From the NCBI GenBank assembly GCA_964020085.1, contig OZ026601.1:13138359-13202358 (forward strand): a stretch of DNA of 64,000 nucleotides, read 5' to 3'. Under the pieces are notes generated by a model. That model saw only the letters and a list, made by a program, of their open reading frames with translations. It had not been told where the DNA came from and searched no databases. This DNA is from Micromussa lordhowensis. Taxonomy: Eukaryota; Cnidaria; Anthozoa; Scleractinia; Lobophylliidae. The position numbers and the translations under genes were made by a program. How positions within the stretch are numbered: the stretch's first letter is position 1; every line of letters starts with the position of its first letter. Shown here one piece after another: positions 23,501 through 34,800 of this stretch.

Positions 23501-25454
23501 AGGGGTATGAAGGGGTATGAAGGGGTATGAAGGTGTATGAAGGTGTATGAAGGTGCATGAAGGTGTATGAAGGTGTATGAAGGTGTATTAAGGAGTATGA
23601 CGGTGTACGAAGGAGTATGAAAGTGCATGAAGGGGTATGAAGGTGTATGAAGGTGCATGAAGGTGTATGAAGAAGTTTGAAGTCGTATGAAGGTGTATTA
23701 ATGGATATGAAGGTGTATGAAGGAGTATGAAGGTGTATGAAGGTGTATGAAGGAGTATGAAGGTGTATGAACGTGTATGAAGGATTATGAAGGCGTATGA
23801 AGGTATGAAGGTGTATGAAGAAGTATGAAGGTGTATTAAGGGATATGAAGGTGTATGAAGGTGTATGAAGGGGTATGAAGGGGTATGAAGGTGTATTAAG
23901 GGGTATGAAGGTGTATGAAGGCGTATGAAGGTGCATGAAGGGTGTGAAGGTGTATGAAGGTGCATGAAGGTGTATGAAGAAGTATGAAGGCGTATGAAGG
24001 TGTATTAATGGATATGAAGGTGTATGAAGGAGTATGAAGGTGTATGAAGGTGTATGAAGGTGCATGAAGGGGTATGAAGGTGTATGAAGGTGTATGAAGG
24101 TGTATTAATGGATATGAAGGTGTATGAAGGAGTATGAAGGTGTATGAAGGTGTATGAAGGAGTATGAAGGTGTATGAACGTGTATGAAGGATTATGAAGG
24201 CGTATGAAGTTGTATGAAGAAGTATGAAGGTGTATTAAGGGGTATGAAGGTATATGAAGGTGTATGAAGGGGTATGAAGGGGTATGAAGGTGTATGAAGG
24301 TGTATGAAGGTGCATAAAGGTGTATGAAGGTGTATGAAGGTGTATGAAGGTGTATGAAGGGGTATGAAGGAGTATGAAGGGGTATGAAGGTGTATGAAGG
24401 TGTATGAAGGTGTATGAAGGGGTATGAAGGGGTATGAAGGTGCATGAAGGTGTATGAAGGTGCATGAAGGTGTATGGAGGTGTATGAAGGTGTATGAAGG
24501 TGTATGAAGGGGTATGAAGGCGCATGAAGGTGTATGAAGGTGTATGAAGATGCATGAAGGTGTATGAAGGTGTATGAAGGTGCATGAAGGGGTATGAAGG
24601 TGTATGAAGGTGCATGAAGGTGCATGAAGGGGTATGAAGGTGTATGAAGGTGCATGAAGGTGTATGAAGGTGTATGAAGGGGTATTAAGGTGTATGAAGG
24701 TGTATGAAGGTGTATGAAGGGGTATGAAGAAGTATGAAGGTGCGTGAAGGTGTATGAAGGTGTATGAAGGTGTATGAAGGTGTATGAAGGTGCATGAAGG
24801 TGTATGAAGGTGTATGACGATGCATGAAGGTGTATTAAGGGGTATGGAGGGTTATGGAGAAGTATGAAGGTGTATGAATGTGCATGAAGGCGAATGAAGA
24901 AGTATGAAGGTGTATGAAGGGGTATGAAGGTGCATGAAGGTGTATTAACGGGTATAAAGGTTTATGGAGGCGTATGAAGGTGTATGAAGGTGCATGAAGG
25001 TGTATGAAGGTGTATGAAGGAGTATGAAGGTGTATGAAGGTTTATGAAAGAGAATGAAGGTGTATGAATGTGCGTGAAGGTGCATGAAGGTGTATTAAGG
25101 TGTATGAAGGTGCATGAAGGTGTATGAAGGTGTATGAAGGTGTATGAAGGTGTATGAAGGTGTATGAAGGAGTATGAAGGTGTATGAAGGTGTATGAAAG
25201 AGAATGAAGGTGTATGAATGTGCGTGAAGGTGCATGAAGGAGTATGAAGGCGTATGAAGGCGTATGCAGGAGTATGAAGGAGTTTGAAGGTGTATGAAGG
25301 AGTATGAAGTCGTATGAAGGAGTATGAAGGCGTATGAAGGAGTATGAAGGTGTATCAAGGAGTATGAAGGTGTATGAAGGCGTCTGAAGGAGTATCAAGG
25401 CGTATGAAGGTGCATGAGGGAGCGTGAAGGTGCATGAAGGGGTATGAAGGGGTA

Positions 25455-25489
25455 TACCCATATATGGAAAGTGCTTTATATGCAGGTTA
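25455..25489 (-). repeat. Internal extra copy of terminal module in right arm
   Basis: 35 bp (TACCCATATATGGAAAGTGC and 15 more bases) identical to the terminal module near 25796-25830, embedded within minisatellite units. No counterpart was seen inside the left arm. Confidence 0.75.
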
Positions 25490-25868
25490 TGAAGAGGTAT
25501 GAAGGTGTATGAAGGTGTATGAAGGTGTACGAAGGTGTATCAAGGTGTATGATGGTGTATGAACGTGCATGAGGGTGTATTACAGTGCATGAAGGTTTAT
25601 GGAGGTGCATGAAGGTGTATGAAGGTGCATGAAGGTGTATGATGGTGCATGAAGGTGTATGATGGTGCATGAAGGTGCATGAAGATGCCTGAAGGTGTAT
25701 GAAATTGCATGAACGAGCATGAAGGGGCATGAAGATGCATGGACGACCATGAACGTTTATGAATGTTCATGAAAGAATATCGTCTTACCCATATATGGAA
25801 AGTGCTTTATATGCAGGTTACCCATATATGGAAAGTGCTCTATATGTAGGCTAGCATGAAGTTCTGAC

Positions 25869-25877
25869 CAGTTCAAC
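25869..25877 (+). repeat. 9-bp target duplication, right side of giant foldback
   Basis: CAGTTCAAC, identical to 19294-19302. Confidence 0.85.
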
Positions 25878-26689
25878 AGACTGGTGCTGATCACTTGTTC
25901 GTCGTGTAAACCTACACAAAACGTCCCGGATAAATGACTGTCGACGGCTGTCATATAAAATCTGCGGAAAATATTTCTTGTCACTTTTGCACTCATTGTT
26001 GGTGGTCAGGTTAGTAATATCTTAGCTTGTTTCAAGCATGCCTCTTTTTCATTGTTGCTGGCTTGGGCAAGCTATTTAACCTAGGCTAGTATAAAGTCTA
26101 AATAAATGAGATGATCATGTTGATCCAAAATACAGTTCATAAAATTCTTAGATCGTGATGAAAAATGAAAATGCTAATTGACGTGCTCGACTAGCTGCCG
26201 TAGAGATTTGTTTGAAACTTTTCAAAAGCGTTTATTCCACCTTTCATTTGGCCTCCTCTCTGACCACTATTCCAATTTGAAACATTACAGTTCTGTTGTT
26301 GAAACAGACAGGAATTACATGTACATTGTAGAATAGATATACAATGTATACGCATCGAGGATTGGAAAGATAACCAGTTATCAACACCGGGTTGAAAGCT
26401 AGCTGTGAATAATTCTTATCGAAAGGGAAGTTTGGTTTGAAAGTGTATTTTTCACTCCCTAGGATTTAGTTTGTGCCAGCAGAATGATTGGTGATCTTTT
26501 TTTAATTTCATTTTTTATATGACTGGTGATCAGATTTCACCTACATAAAATGTCAGCAGATTTATTGAGAAAACGCCAAATCAGCAAACACTGTAGATGC
26601 CATATTGCTGCACATGCATCTGTTCTGTAATATTGATCACAGATGACATCAAAATGTGGTAAGAACCAAAAAGTGGCACATTTTCTTAT
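25878..26689. other. Intergenic between foldback and formin
   Basis: The original upstream flank of DHX8 before the insertion. No coding exon of either gene recognised. Confidence 0.45.
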
Positions 26690-27262
26690 GGCTGTTCGGT
26701 AGTTTCGATACAAAGTTGTTTCGATACAAATCAAAGTCAATTTAGGACGAACCTTAAGTCAATTTGATACAAACTGAAGTCGATTCGATACAACCGCCTT
26801 TTACCTTTAGTTAAGTTTCACTAGGAAACTCCCAAAGGCATGCTCTTACCTTGATGTCCCAGCAGCTTCCCAGATCGAAAAAATTGCACTCATTAGGTTT
26901 GACATTGCATGTCATGATACAGGCCAAAAGTGGCTCCATAAAATAGTCCTGAGCAACAGTGAATGTCTATATTAATTAAATAGTTCAATAAAATTTGTTT
27001 TTATTTCTCCATGGGAAAAGTGAACGGTAAATACAATTATTTTGATCACTGCCATATATGGAACTATTATTACGCATGAAACATTTCTCATATGTACTTA
27101 GTGAACAAAGACAAAGACACTTTAATTGGAATTATATTTCCTTGAGTTTACTTTTGCCAACAAAACGACTTCAGTTTGTAATAAATCAACTTCAGATGTG
27201 TATCGAATCAATATCAATTTGTAACAAAACCACTTGTAGTGAAACAACATTGTCTCTAGTAA
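26690..27262. mobile_element. Diverged inverted-repeat element
   Basis: TTGATACAAACTGAAGTCGA at about 26768 is mirrored by CGACTTCAGTTTGTAATAAA at about 27165. Neighbouring TTTCGATACAAA-type units are mirrored too. Arms of about 110 bp, diverged, no coding. Confidence 0.5.
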
Positions 27263-27286
27263 ACAACCTACAACTTTCTTAAGACT

Positions 27287-28075
27287 AGACTGCGAGTAGT
27301 GTCTTTCCTCAAAAATCCATGGGGAAGAACGCAAAACAAGTAAACAAAAGAGCATGACTGAGAGCGTAACGTGCGAACGCTGATGCTATGAGCCGCTAGT
27401 AGTGCAGGCATCAGAAGACTAGCGAAAAGAGAGACTGCAGTGGTTTCATACAACATTTTGGATGCCTGGCACTCTGGTGATTTATTAATTCTATTGGTTG
27501 GTCTACAAAGTTATGACGCACATCTGTCAGTAGCCTTTATAAGTGACATACAGCGCATGCTAAACTCTGTTGTAATGCTCTATTTTGGATTTTGATCTTG
27601 CTACCTTTTTATTGGTTTTGTGCTTCACACTTTTTTTGAAAGACTGTGGTATTAAGAGGGCTTTAAAGCAGAGTAGAGCCGTTTGAATGAGCAGTATGAA
27701 AACTGTTGAGAGGTCATAGGCCTGGTTTCAGCTGCAATCTGTCAAACCATTCACATCTTACCGGATATAGCTTTGATCGATTTGCTTAAAAAAAATTGAC
27801 AGATATAGTTTGATCGATTTGCATAACAAAAATTGACAGCAGAAAGTCGTGTATTCAAAGAAGGGTGGAGGTGTCGTTGATGCGACCTATCAAAGTAGCG
27901 TTCAAAATTTTGTATGAAACCATTGCAGTCTCTCTTTCACCCGTCTTTTGACGCCAGCGCTACTAGCAGCTTGAGGTATTGCCGCTCACACGCCATGCTC
28001 ACAGTCACACACATACGCTTACTTGTTTTGCGTTCTTCCCCACGGATCTTTGAGGAAAGAGTCTGCTTGCAGTCT
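27287..28075. mobile_element. 789-bp foldback element upstream of formin
   Basis: Ends AGACTGCGAGTAGTGTCTTT and AAAGAGTCTGCTTGCAGTCT. Arms of about 175 bp (27287-27462 and 27905-28075) match as inverted copies (GGGAAGAACGCAAAACAAGT mirrored by ACTTGTTTTGCGTTCTTCCC). The spacer includes a ~37-bp tandem duplication (GATCGATTTGC..AAAATTGACAG) at about 27770-27840. Confidence 0.65.
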
Positions 28076-28403
28076 ATCTTTTGTGTCATTCTGACATCTT
28101 CTGTGATCTATTGCTGAACAGTTGCACAACAACATGGAATCTATCTGTCTTCTATAACAAAGACACTTTATTATGTATTTATTAATTTTAATGATGTCAT
28201 CATATCCAACATGTTCTACCCTACATGTATCTTGCATTTTGGTTGTCTTGGATGACTTGCTAATTTCAAGTGCTGTTAATCATGCTACCATTATAACTGT
28301 TAACAATATATTAGTAATTATGTTTTGTTGTGTTCTCCTCAGGGTAAATGTCAGAAACTTTATCATCATTTAGCTTTGATCAAGCAAGTCAGCCAACTGT
28401 TCA

Positions 28404-28833
28404 ATGTTTTCTGGAGCAGGCCTGTCAGTTACTCGCACTCCACCATCAAGCCCCGGTTTAAAAAATTGTATGCATTATCCTCCACCACTTCCTTGTCCAC
28501 CAGCACAGCCTTCGTTAATTCCTCTGTCACTTTCACCCGAGTGTAAAATTCCTGCTGCCCCAGTACCTCTCCCAGTTGAAGCAAATGGCCTTCATCTGTC
28601 TATTCTTCCAGTTTCACTCACTGGGCAAGATGCTACTGTACCTTCTTCCAACTGTTCAGCTTTTTTACCTCCACCACCCCCACCACCTCCCCCGCCTCCA
28701 CAACCTGGGATGCCACCTTGTCATGGCCCACCTCCTCCACCTCCGCCTCTCCCTGGAATTCTTACCACTCCATTGTCAGGCCTTACTGCCCAAAGAAAAC
28801 CCTCTGCTTCAAGAAAGAAAGCCATTACACCAG
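28404..28833 (+). CDS. FMN2: Formin FH1 exon
   Basis: Opens [20 protein letters not shown], includes [14 protein letters not shown], and then two proline runs (11 and 7 residues) separated by QPGMPPCHG, ending near KKAITP. Donor GTATTT leaves phase 1. The frame is closed by TAG at 28371, so a strong acceptor (TTCTCCTCAG) at 28342 cannot feed this frame directly. That acceptor instead opens a different frame with ATG at 28348 (MSETLSSFSFDQASQP). The exon start is therefore unresolved. Confidence 0.85.
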
Positions 28834-31800
28834 GTATTTTGTGCCATTGTTTAGCTTGTTATGCATATATAAAAAAAGTGTAACTGAATGATTGTATAAG
28901 GGGTGGCGAATGGTAAATGTGAGACTTTGTGAGACGGTGAGGCTAGTGGTTTTCTTTGCGAGCCCAAGACATTTTGACTTTTTAGATTGCGAGACCAAGA
29001 CTTCAAAGGGTTTTGAGTGCGAGCATGAGACGTTCAGACTCTTAAAAGGCAAGCCCCAGATTTGAGAGCTATGAGAATGAGCTAGAATGAGCTTGTACAA
29101 AAGTCTTACAAAGGATGCTTTTGTTGTAAGCCCTTGTACGAAACATCAGATCTGAAATCTGTCAACAGTCAATAAATTCTATTTTTTTCCTGGCCATGAC
29201 CTAATCTCCAGTAAGGAGGTTGCGCTTGGTCGTGTCCCTTTGATTTTTTTGACTGACGCGCTGTTACTTACAACTCAAGTTGTCTGGAAGTCGTCAAAAA
29301 GAACGCATGGCCTATTTGAACTCAGTTGAGGTGGAAGCGTTCAAAGCAATGAAGGAGACCAAAATGGGCATAAGGTCTTTTTCTTCTCATCGGAAGCGAA
29401 AGCACGAATCACAGAAGTATTCCATAAATGTTGGTCTTTATCAGTGTGCCGATAATTTGCTATTAGTCTACCAGTAAAACTTCAATTCCGGCCTCACAAA
29501 AACAACCACACCACGCTTGGCCAGTCAAGTCCTGTGGGTTCATCATTCGTATCATCCAGCTTCGATTCTATTACTGTAAGCCCTGGATGTTGATGGACAC
29601 TGCGAAAGTCCACATTTACGCACCTGATTCAGAGGACTGTTTGCTCCTACACTATGAATTCAACGGTATTGTGAAGTTGGATAAGGTCGTTTGCCAGCTA
29701 AAAGGTGATGAAAGCATTACTTATCTTGAAGGTGAATTTGAATTAGAATTGAATGAAGAGGTTTATCATAAGTGTGTGATGCAGCTCAGCCGAGTTACAA
29801 CAACGGAACCTTCACCTGCGCAAACAGAATCAGCGTCCATTGGCCATACATCTAGAGGGCGTTCTCTTTTTCTGCCATATAGATTACAAGAATAACTTCC
29901 CCAAAACCATAAGGCAAAAAGGCAAGAAAAAAAGACAAACAAAACAAACCATAAAACAGAAGTAACATAATATATGCTTTACATTTTATCATAGTCAAGT
30001 GGCATAAAAAGATGCAAAAAGAGAAAATGATGAATGCACTGCAGATTATGTATTAAAAGACATAAGCAACTAGCTATATCTAGACGTTAACACTCAGTCT
30101 CAGAACTCGCCGGATTGAAAACAGGGAACAATTAAAACTAATTAGAAGGGTTCCAGATGACCATCAAACAAATTATGTGATGAGTGATGGAAATATCTTA
30201 TTCAATAATTGTTGATGTACATGTATGAGGCACTGTTAGGTTAGTAGTATTAACTTGTTTGTTTCACAGGGAATGCTTGTGCTTTTACACAGTTCCACAG
30301 GGGGGCAAGAGATAAGTTCTCCGACTTTGTGGGTTTCATCATAAGCTACATGTATCGTGGGTCAGTGTGTGGGTTTCAGTGTGTGCGTTATGATGTCCTA
30401 GCACAAAATAACTTTTTTTGTGGTACCAAAATGACGTTGCGGTAAGTTTTCTAGCTTTTTGCAGAATTCAGAGAATTTAGGAATATTAGGGTTGACTTTT
30501 TCTCGGAAATTGAAAGTTACTTTAATGAAAGTTAATATCAAGTGACAAGAAGAGGTCATTTTAAAAAACGAACTAATGAATCGGGACTTCGAGACCCTTA
30601 GCCTTGCAACAAATCAAGACTCCAAGACACCTTCGTATAAAAAACGAGACTGCGAGATGCACATAACTGCTGAAAAAAATTAGACTGCGAGGCCCAGAGT
30701 TTTTGAAGGACCATTCGCCACTCCTTCAATTTAGGTTTGGTTTTAGAAATAATTGAAGTTCCAACTTCAACTTCACTTTATTTGCACTTAATTTTTTGAA
30801 ATTACAATATTAGCTTAGAAAAAAAGATACATATCAATTAAAGGTGACAATGGTACATAGTTTGTGCATGGAGGCTAATAGAACTGCGAGGTTATCGAGT
30901 TAGCCTCCATCTCATTTGAGTGGACATAAAAAAAAACCATAGGAGTAGAAGGACGGATTACTAAAGTAAAGAGCTAGAAAATTGTCGAACTTAAGTTTGA
31001 TATTGCTAAGATAGAACATAGTTTTTAACACTTTTGGGATAGTGGAAACTTTCATTTGATATTGCTGTTCCGAAAATGATTGACACCTTTGTATGTGAGA
31101 TGAATGTATAAGGCGTGATTCTTTCTAAAACTTTTTTCACAAAACACAGCATTCTGTAAATTATGTTGTTCAGGGAGAGAGAGCACATGATAACTCAAGC
31201 TGTCGCACTCTCATCCCTAGTTTCCATGCTCTACACTAGGAAAGCTTGGGACCATGACCCCCCTTTTGGTGACCAAGAACAGCTTGTGAGTAAAGCGGAA
31301 GCCCAAATAAAAATATCTTGCTACATTTACCTACATGTACATGTACAGCAAAAACAAATTTCAAAACTTGACAGTGTTCTCATTCATAACTTACCGGTAG
31401 TTTGATTTCCAGCTGCTGTTCAAGCCCTCATCCCTCCCCTTTTCAGGGAGGAACAAAGACCAGATATGAGAGAGCGGTGGAAGTTAAGCCTAATTCATAA
31501 CTAGCCATCTGTATTTTCTTTGGTTTTGACAGCTCTAGAGAAAACCACTTTAAATGAGTATCTAAGTATCAATTTCCAAAAAAACATTTCAACGAGTTGA
31601 CAGTGTTACTCTCAATCTGTAAACTGAGACGTTGATAAATGAAACAAAGATAAATGGTTTGGACTTGATTCTTTTTTCCTGAACTGTACATAATTCAAAT
31701 GATACCAATGGGAACCTGGGGAATACCATCACAGAAGAAAGCCTCCTCACCACCCCAATAGTGCATTATGCACTAAAGCAATCCTTCCTAAATTCATTCC

Positions 31801-34800
31801 AAATTTCATGTAATGCGAAAAGCAAAGCCTTGATGACATGTTAATCTATGCCAAAGACTATGATTCCTTCACTGATTATCAAATTCTGAACTCTTTTGAA
31901 ACCCATCTTCAAAGTCCTGGGCTTAACCATACTTAAACGCAGCATCGGAAATGTCAGAATAAGGCCAATACAAGTCAGAATACCTGTATATGTTTGCTGA
32001 AAAACAAACATGGCAGTTCTAAAATTGGGTTGAAATCTTCACACACATGATACACCTTTACAAGCGACAATTTGATTGGTTGTTTACAGTAGCCCCAATC
32101 TGATCGGTGTGGCATACATACATCCCTCACGCACCCACTCATCCGCTCATCTGCTCATAACATAGCCCAGACCTGTTGACTAAGAGCTTTTTTTTACCAA
32201 AAAAAAATTCACTCCAAAAATGAGTTACCCAGCAGCCTGGAATTCTCACAGGATGTCCACAAAATATTTCATGTAATACTAGTTCTCTGAATAGTTGATC
32301 TTTATTTAGAAATGTCAAGCAATTTTCAATCACTATTTTGGCTTTGTAGCCAAAGAGAAATACAGTACCACCCGAAGATATTGACCCATTTCCCTCATTC
32401 CCGCCGCGGGGCTTCCACCCGTCAATGATACGGTATTCCAGCACTCAACCTCGTCTTTACCTAAGTAAACCCGAGGACACTATTCGTCCCACCGCGGCAG
32501 CAGTTTGGACGAGGTATTACCTCGGTAAAAAAGACGCGTCAAGTTTGAATAGCATTTTATTTTTGTTTCTTCGTGACAAAACGTGGTTGAATGCTCAGCT
32601 TGAATCTCCGCATTTTTATCACAAAGAAGCATTTGATAAAGTCGATCATCCATGTCAGTTACAAGATTGAGAACACAAAGAAAATTTGGTAGCTACATTA
32701 TGTGAGCTTCATCAAAAATATCTTTAACTTGGTATAAAATATGGCGGTACATGTATGTATGTCTCAGTTCTTAAATTCCCTTATGCCAAGAAGAACGCGA
32801 TATCATGAGTTCGCTCATGATCTGACATCATGTCCACACATCGAAAAGAAACCGGGGTAATACATTTAAATTCAACTCCGATTTATTTTGTTGCCATAAT
32901 ATCATCTGTACTTCTCTGTTTATATGCGCTGACGTCATGACATCTCCCTCCTTGAGCTCTTAACAGACTCAACATAACAGAACTATATTGAAAACTGGTA
33001 CATAAAACACTAGCTCAACATATTTTGAATTTCGATCAGTCCATGTGTCTAGATAGTAATGTTCTAAAAGCACATCAGGAAACAAAGTCTCTAAATCGTG
33101 CTGGCTTCCTCGCAACACGTCCACTCGATGTTCTCACTTCTGGTAGACTGGGCTGCACACTTGCTGAGGAGGCTCCCTCCATCATTGCTCTAGAAGGTTT
33201 TGCAACCTATTGTGGTGCGTTTGGTTCAGCATCTGGAGATTCTGCACTTAGATCTTATGCTTGTGACTCTAGCTCTAGATCCAGCTCTGGCTCATCAGGT
33301 ATCTCAACTCTATTGGGACTTGTCACTAAACGCAGGTGTCTGGGGTTTCTACGCATCACACTAGATGGAGTCTGGATGACATATGACCTAGGAGTATAGC
33401 TTCTTGCAATGACTTTCCCAGGCATCTTCCATCCTTTTTGCTGATCTAGCTTAACACTAACTACGTCCCCTGGCTGTAGGTCAAGAAGTGGTTTCACTCC
33501 ATGCCTCTTGTCGAAGTATTGACGGTAGGTAGTTTTGGTTTTCTCATCCTTGCTGGTGACTGCTTCTTGGTTTGGAACAACTGGCTTCAAGTTGGATTCC
33601 AATGTAGGTAAAAGGGTGCAAATTTCTCTTCCCATCATCAGCTGACAAGGGCTTGCACCTGTGGCAGTATGGGGTGTTGCTCTATAGGAAATAAGCGCGA
33701 GAAAGGGATCATGCTGCCTCAGTATCTTCTTACTCCACTTTTGGCTTCTCCGTTCGCTTGTGGGTAATAAAGGCTTGTAGTGGTATGCTTGAAGTCATAC
33801 TCCCGGCTAAACTTGCAGAACTGATCACAGGAGAATTGTGGTCCGCTATTGCTCACAATTTCGTCTGGTACTCCCCATCTGACAAAGATGTCCTTGAGCT
33901 TGTTGATTACAGTATTGCTTGTGGTACTGGACATGTACGTAACCTCTGGAAATCTTTAATAATAGTCAATGACCACCAGAAACTGTTTTCCCTCATGTTC
34001 ACACAGGTCTGCACCAATCTTCGTCCACACTCTTTCTGGAAGAGATGTAGTTATAAGTGGTTCTTTTCTCTTCGCAATTTGAAACTTTGCTTTGAATGTC
34101 ACAGCTAATGGCAGGCCACCAAACTGACATTTTGGCTCTTTCGTGACATTTGGTCACGCCCTGATGACCGTCATGGATACGTTCCAACATTTCAGACTGT
34201 AATGTGGAAGGTATTACTAGACGGTTGTGATAGATGATCTTGCCATCTGCTACTGAGAGGTCACCACGACTGCATAGTATGGATGGATTTGCTCGGGTAC
34301 ATCTTTAGCATACTTTGGCCAACCATTGACAGTATACTCAAGAACACGCCGTAGCTGAGGATCAGATGAAGTAGAGTGCTTGATCTGTTCTAATTTCTCA
34401 TGTGATGCTGGATGAACCATTTGAGCAGTATCAACATAGGCTTTCACTTCATCTTCTGTGTCAGATGTTTGCAATGAGACTGCGAGAGGATTCCTTGAGA
34501 GTGTATCAGCAACTACTAGTTCCTTTCCAGGCACATGTTCAGCCTTGACTTTAAATCTCATCATGCGCATAAGAAGACGTTGACATCTTAAGGGTACTCT
34601 ATCCAGATCTTGATGGTTGATCGATGGCACCAATGGCTTATGGTCTGTCATCAGTTCAAATGACTCAAGACCACAAAGGTAACTGAAAAATTTCTCACAT
34701 GCCCACACTGAAGCTAAACACTCTTTTTCGATTTGGGTATACTTCTTCTCTGAATCAGTCAGAGTACAAGAAGCAAACGCAACAGGATGAAGTTGACCAC

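Larger units (their letters stand above)
19303..25868. mobile_element. 6.57-kb foldback element made of inverted 10-bp minisatellite arms
   Basis: Outer inverted ends: AGAACTTCATGCTAGCCTAC on the left and its complement on the right. Next come two tandem copies of a module containing AGCACTTTCCATATATGGGT, again mirrored on the right. The interior is a degenerate 10-bp unit, CATACACCTT, on the plus strand from about 19400 to 22600. It switches near 22612 to its complement AAGGTGTATG up to about 25760. Arms are about 3.3 kb each. The perfect 9-bp flanking repeat shows it moved as a unit. Because the unit has no stop in any forward frame, long open frames (up to 502 codons, HTPSYTFIHL repeats) occur on both arms. 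They are by-products of the repeat, with no start context or domain. Foldback/MULE-type mobility is inferred from structure. Confidence 0.85.

Noticed and set aside
19442..25461. Very long open frames (up to 502 codons) of HTPSYTFIHL-type repeats on both strands
   Set aside because: A 10-bp unit without stops yields the same peptide in all three forward frames. The frames follow the minisatellite exactly and stop where units degenerate. No domain, signal or splice structure.
19400..25760. CRISPR-like array
   Set aside because: There are no unique spacers between repeats; units are contiguous 10-mers in a eukaryotic genome.
32600..32670. RT motif ([14 protein letters not shown]) in a short frame
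   Set aside because: Only one motif-like stretch with no flanking RT blocks; likely chance or too small a relic to call.
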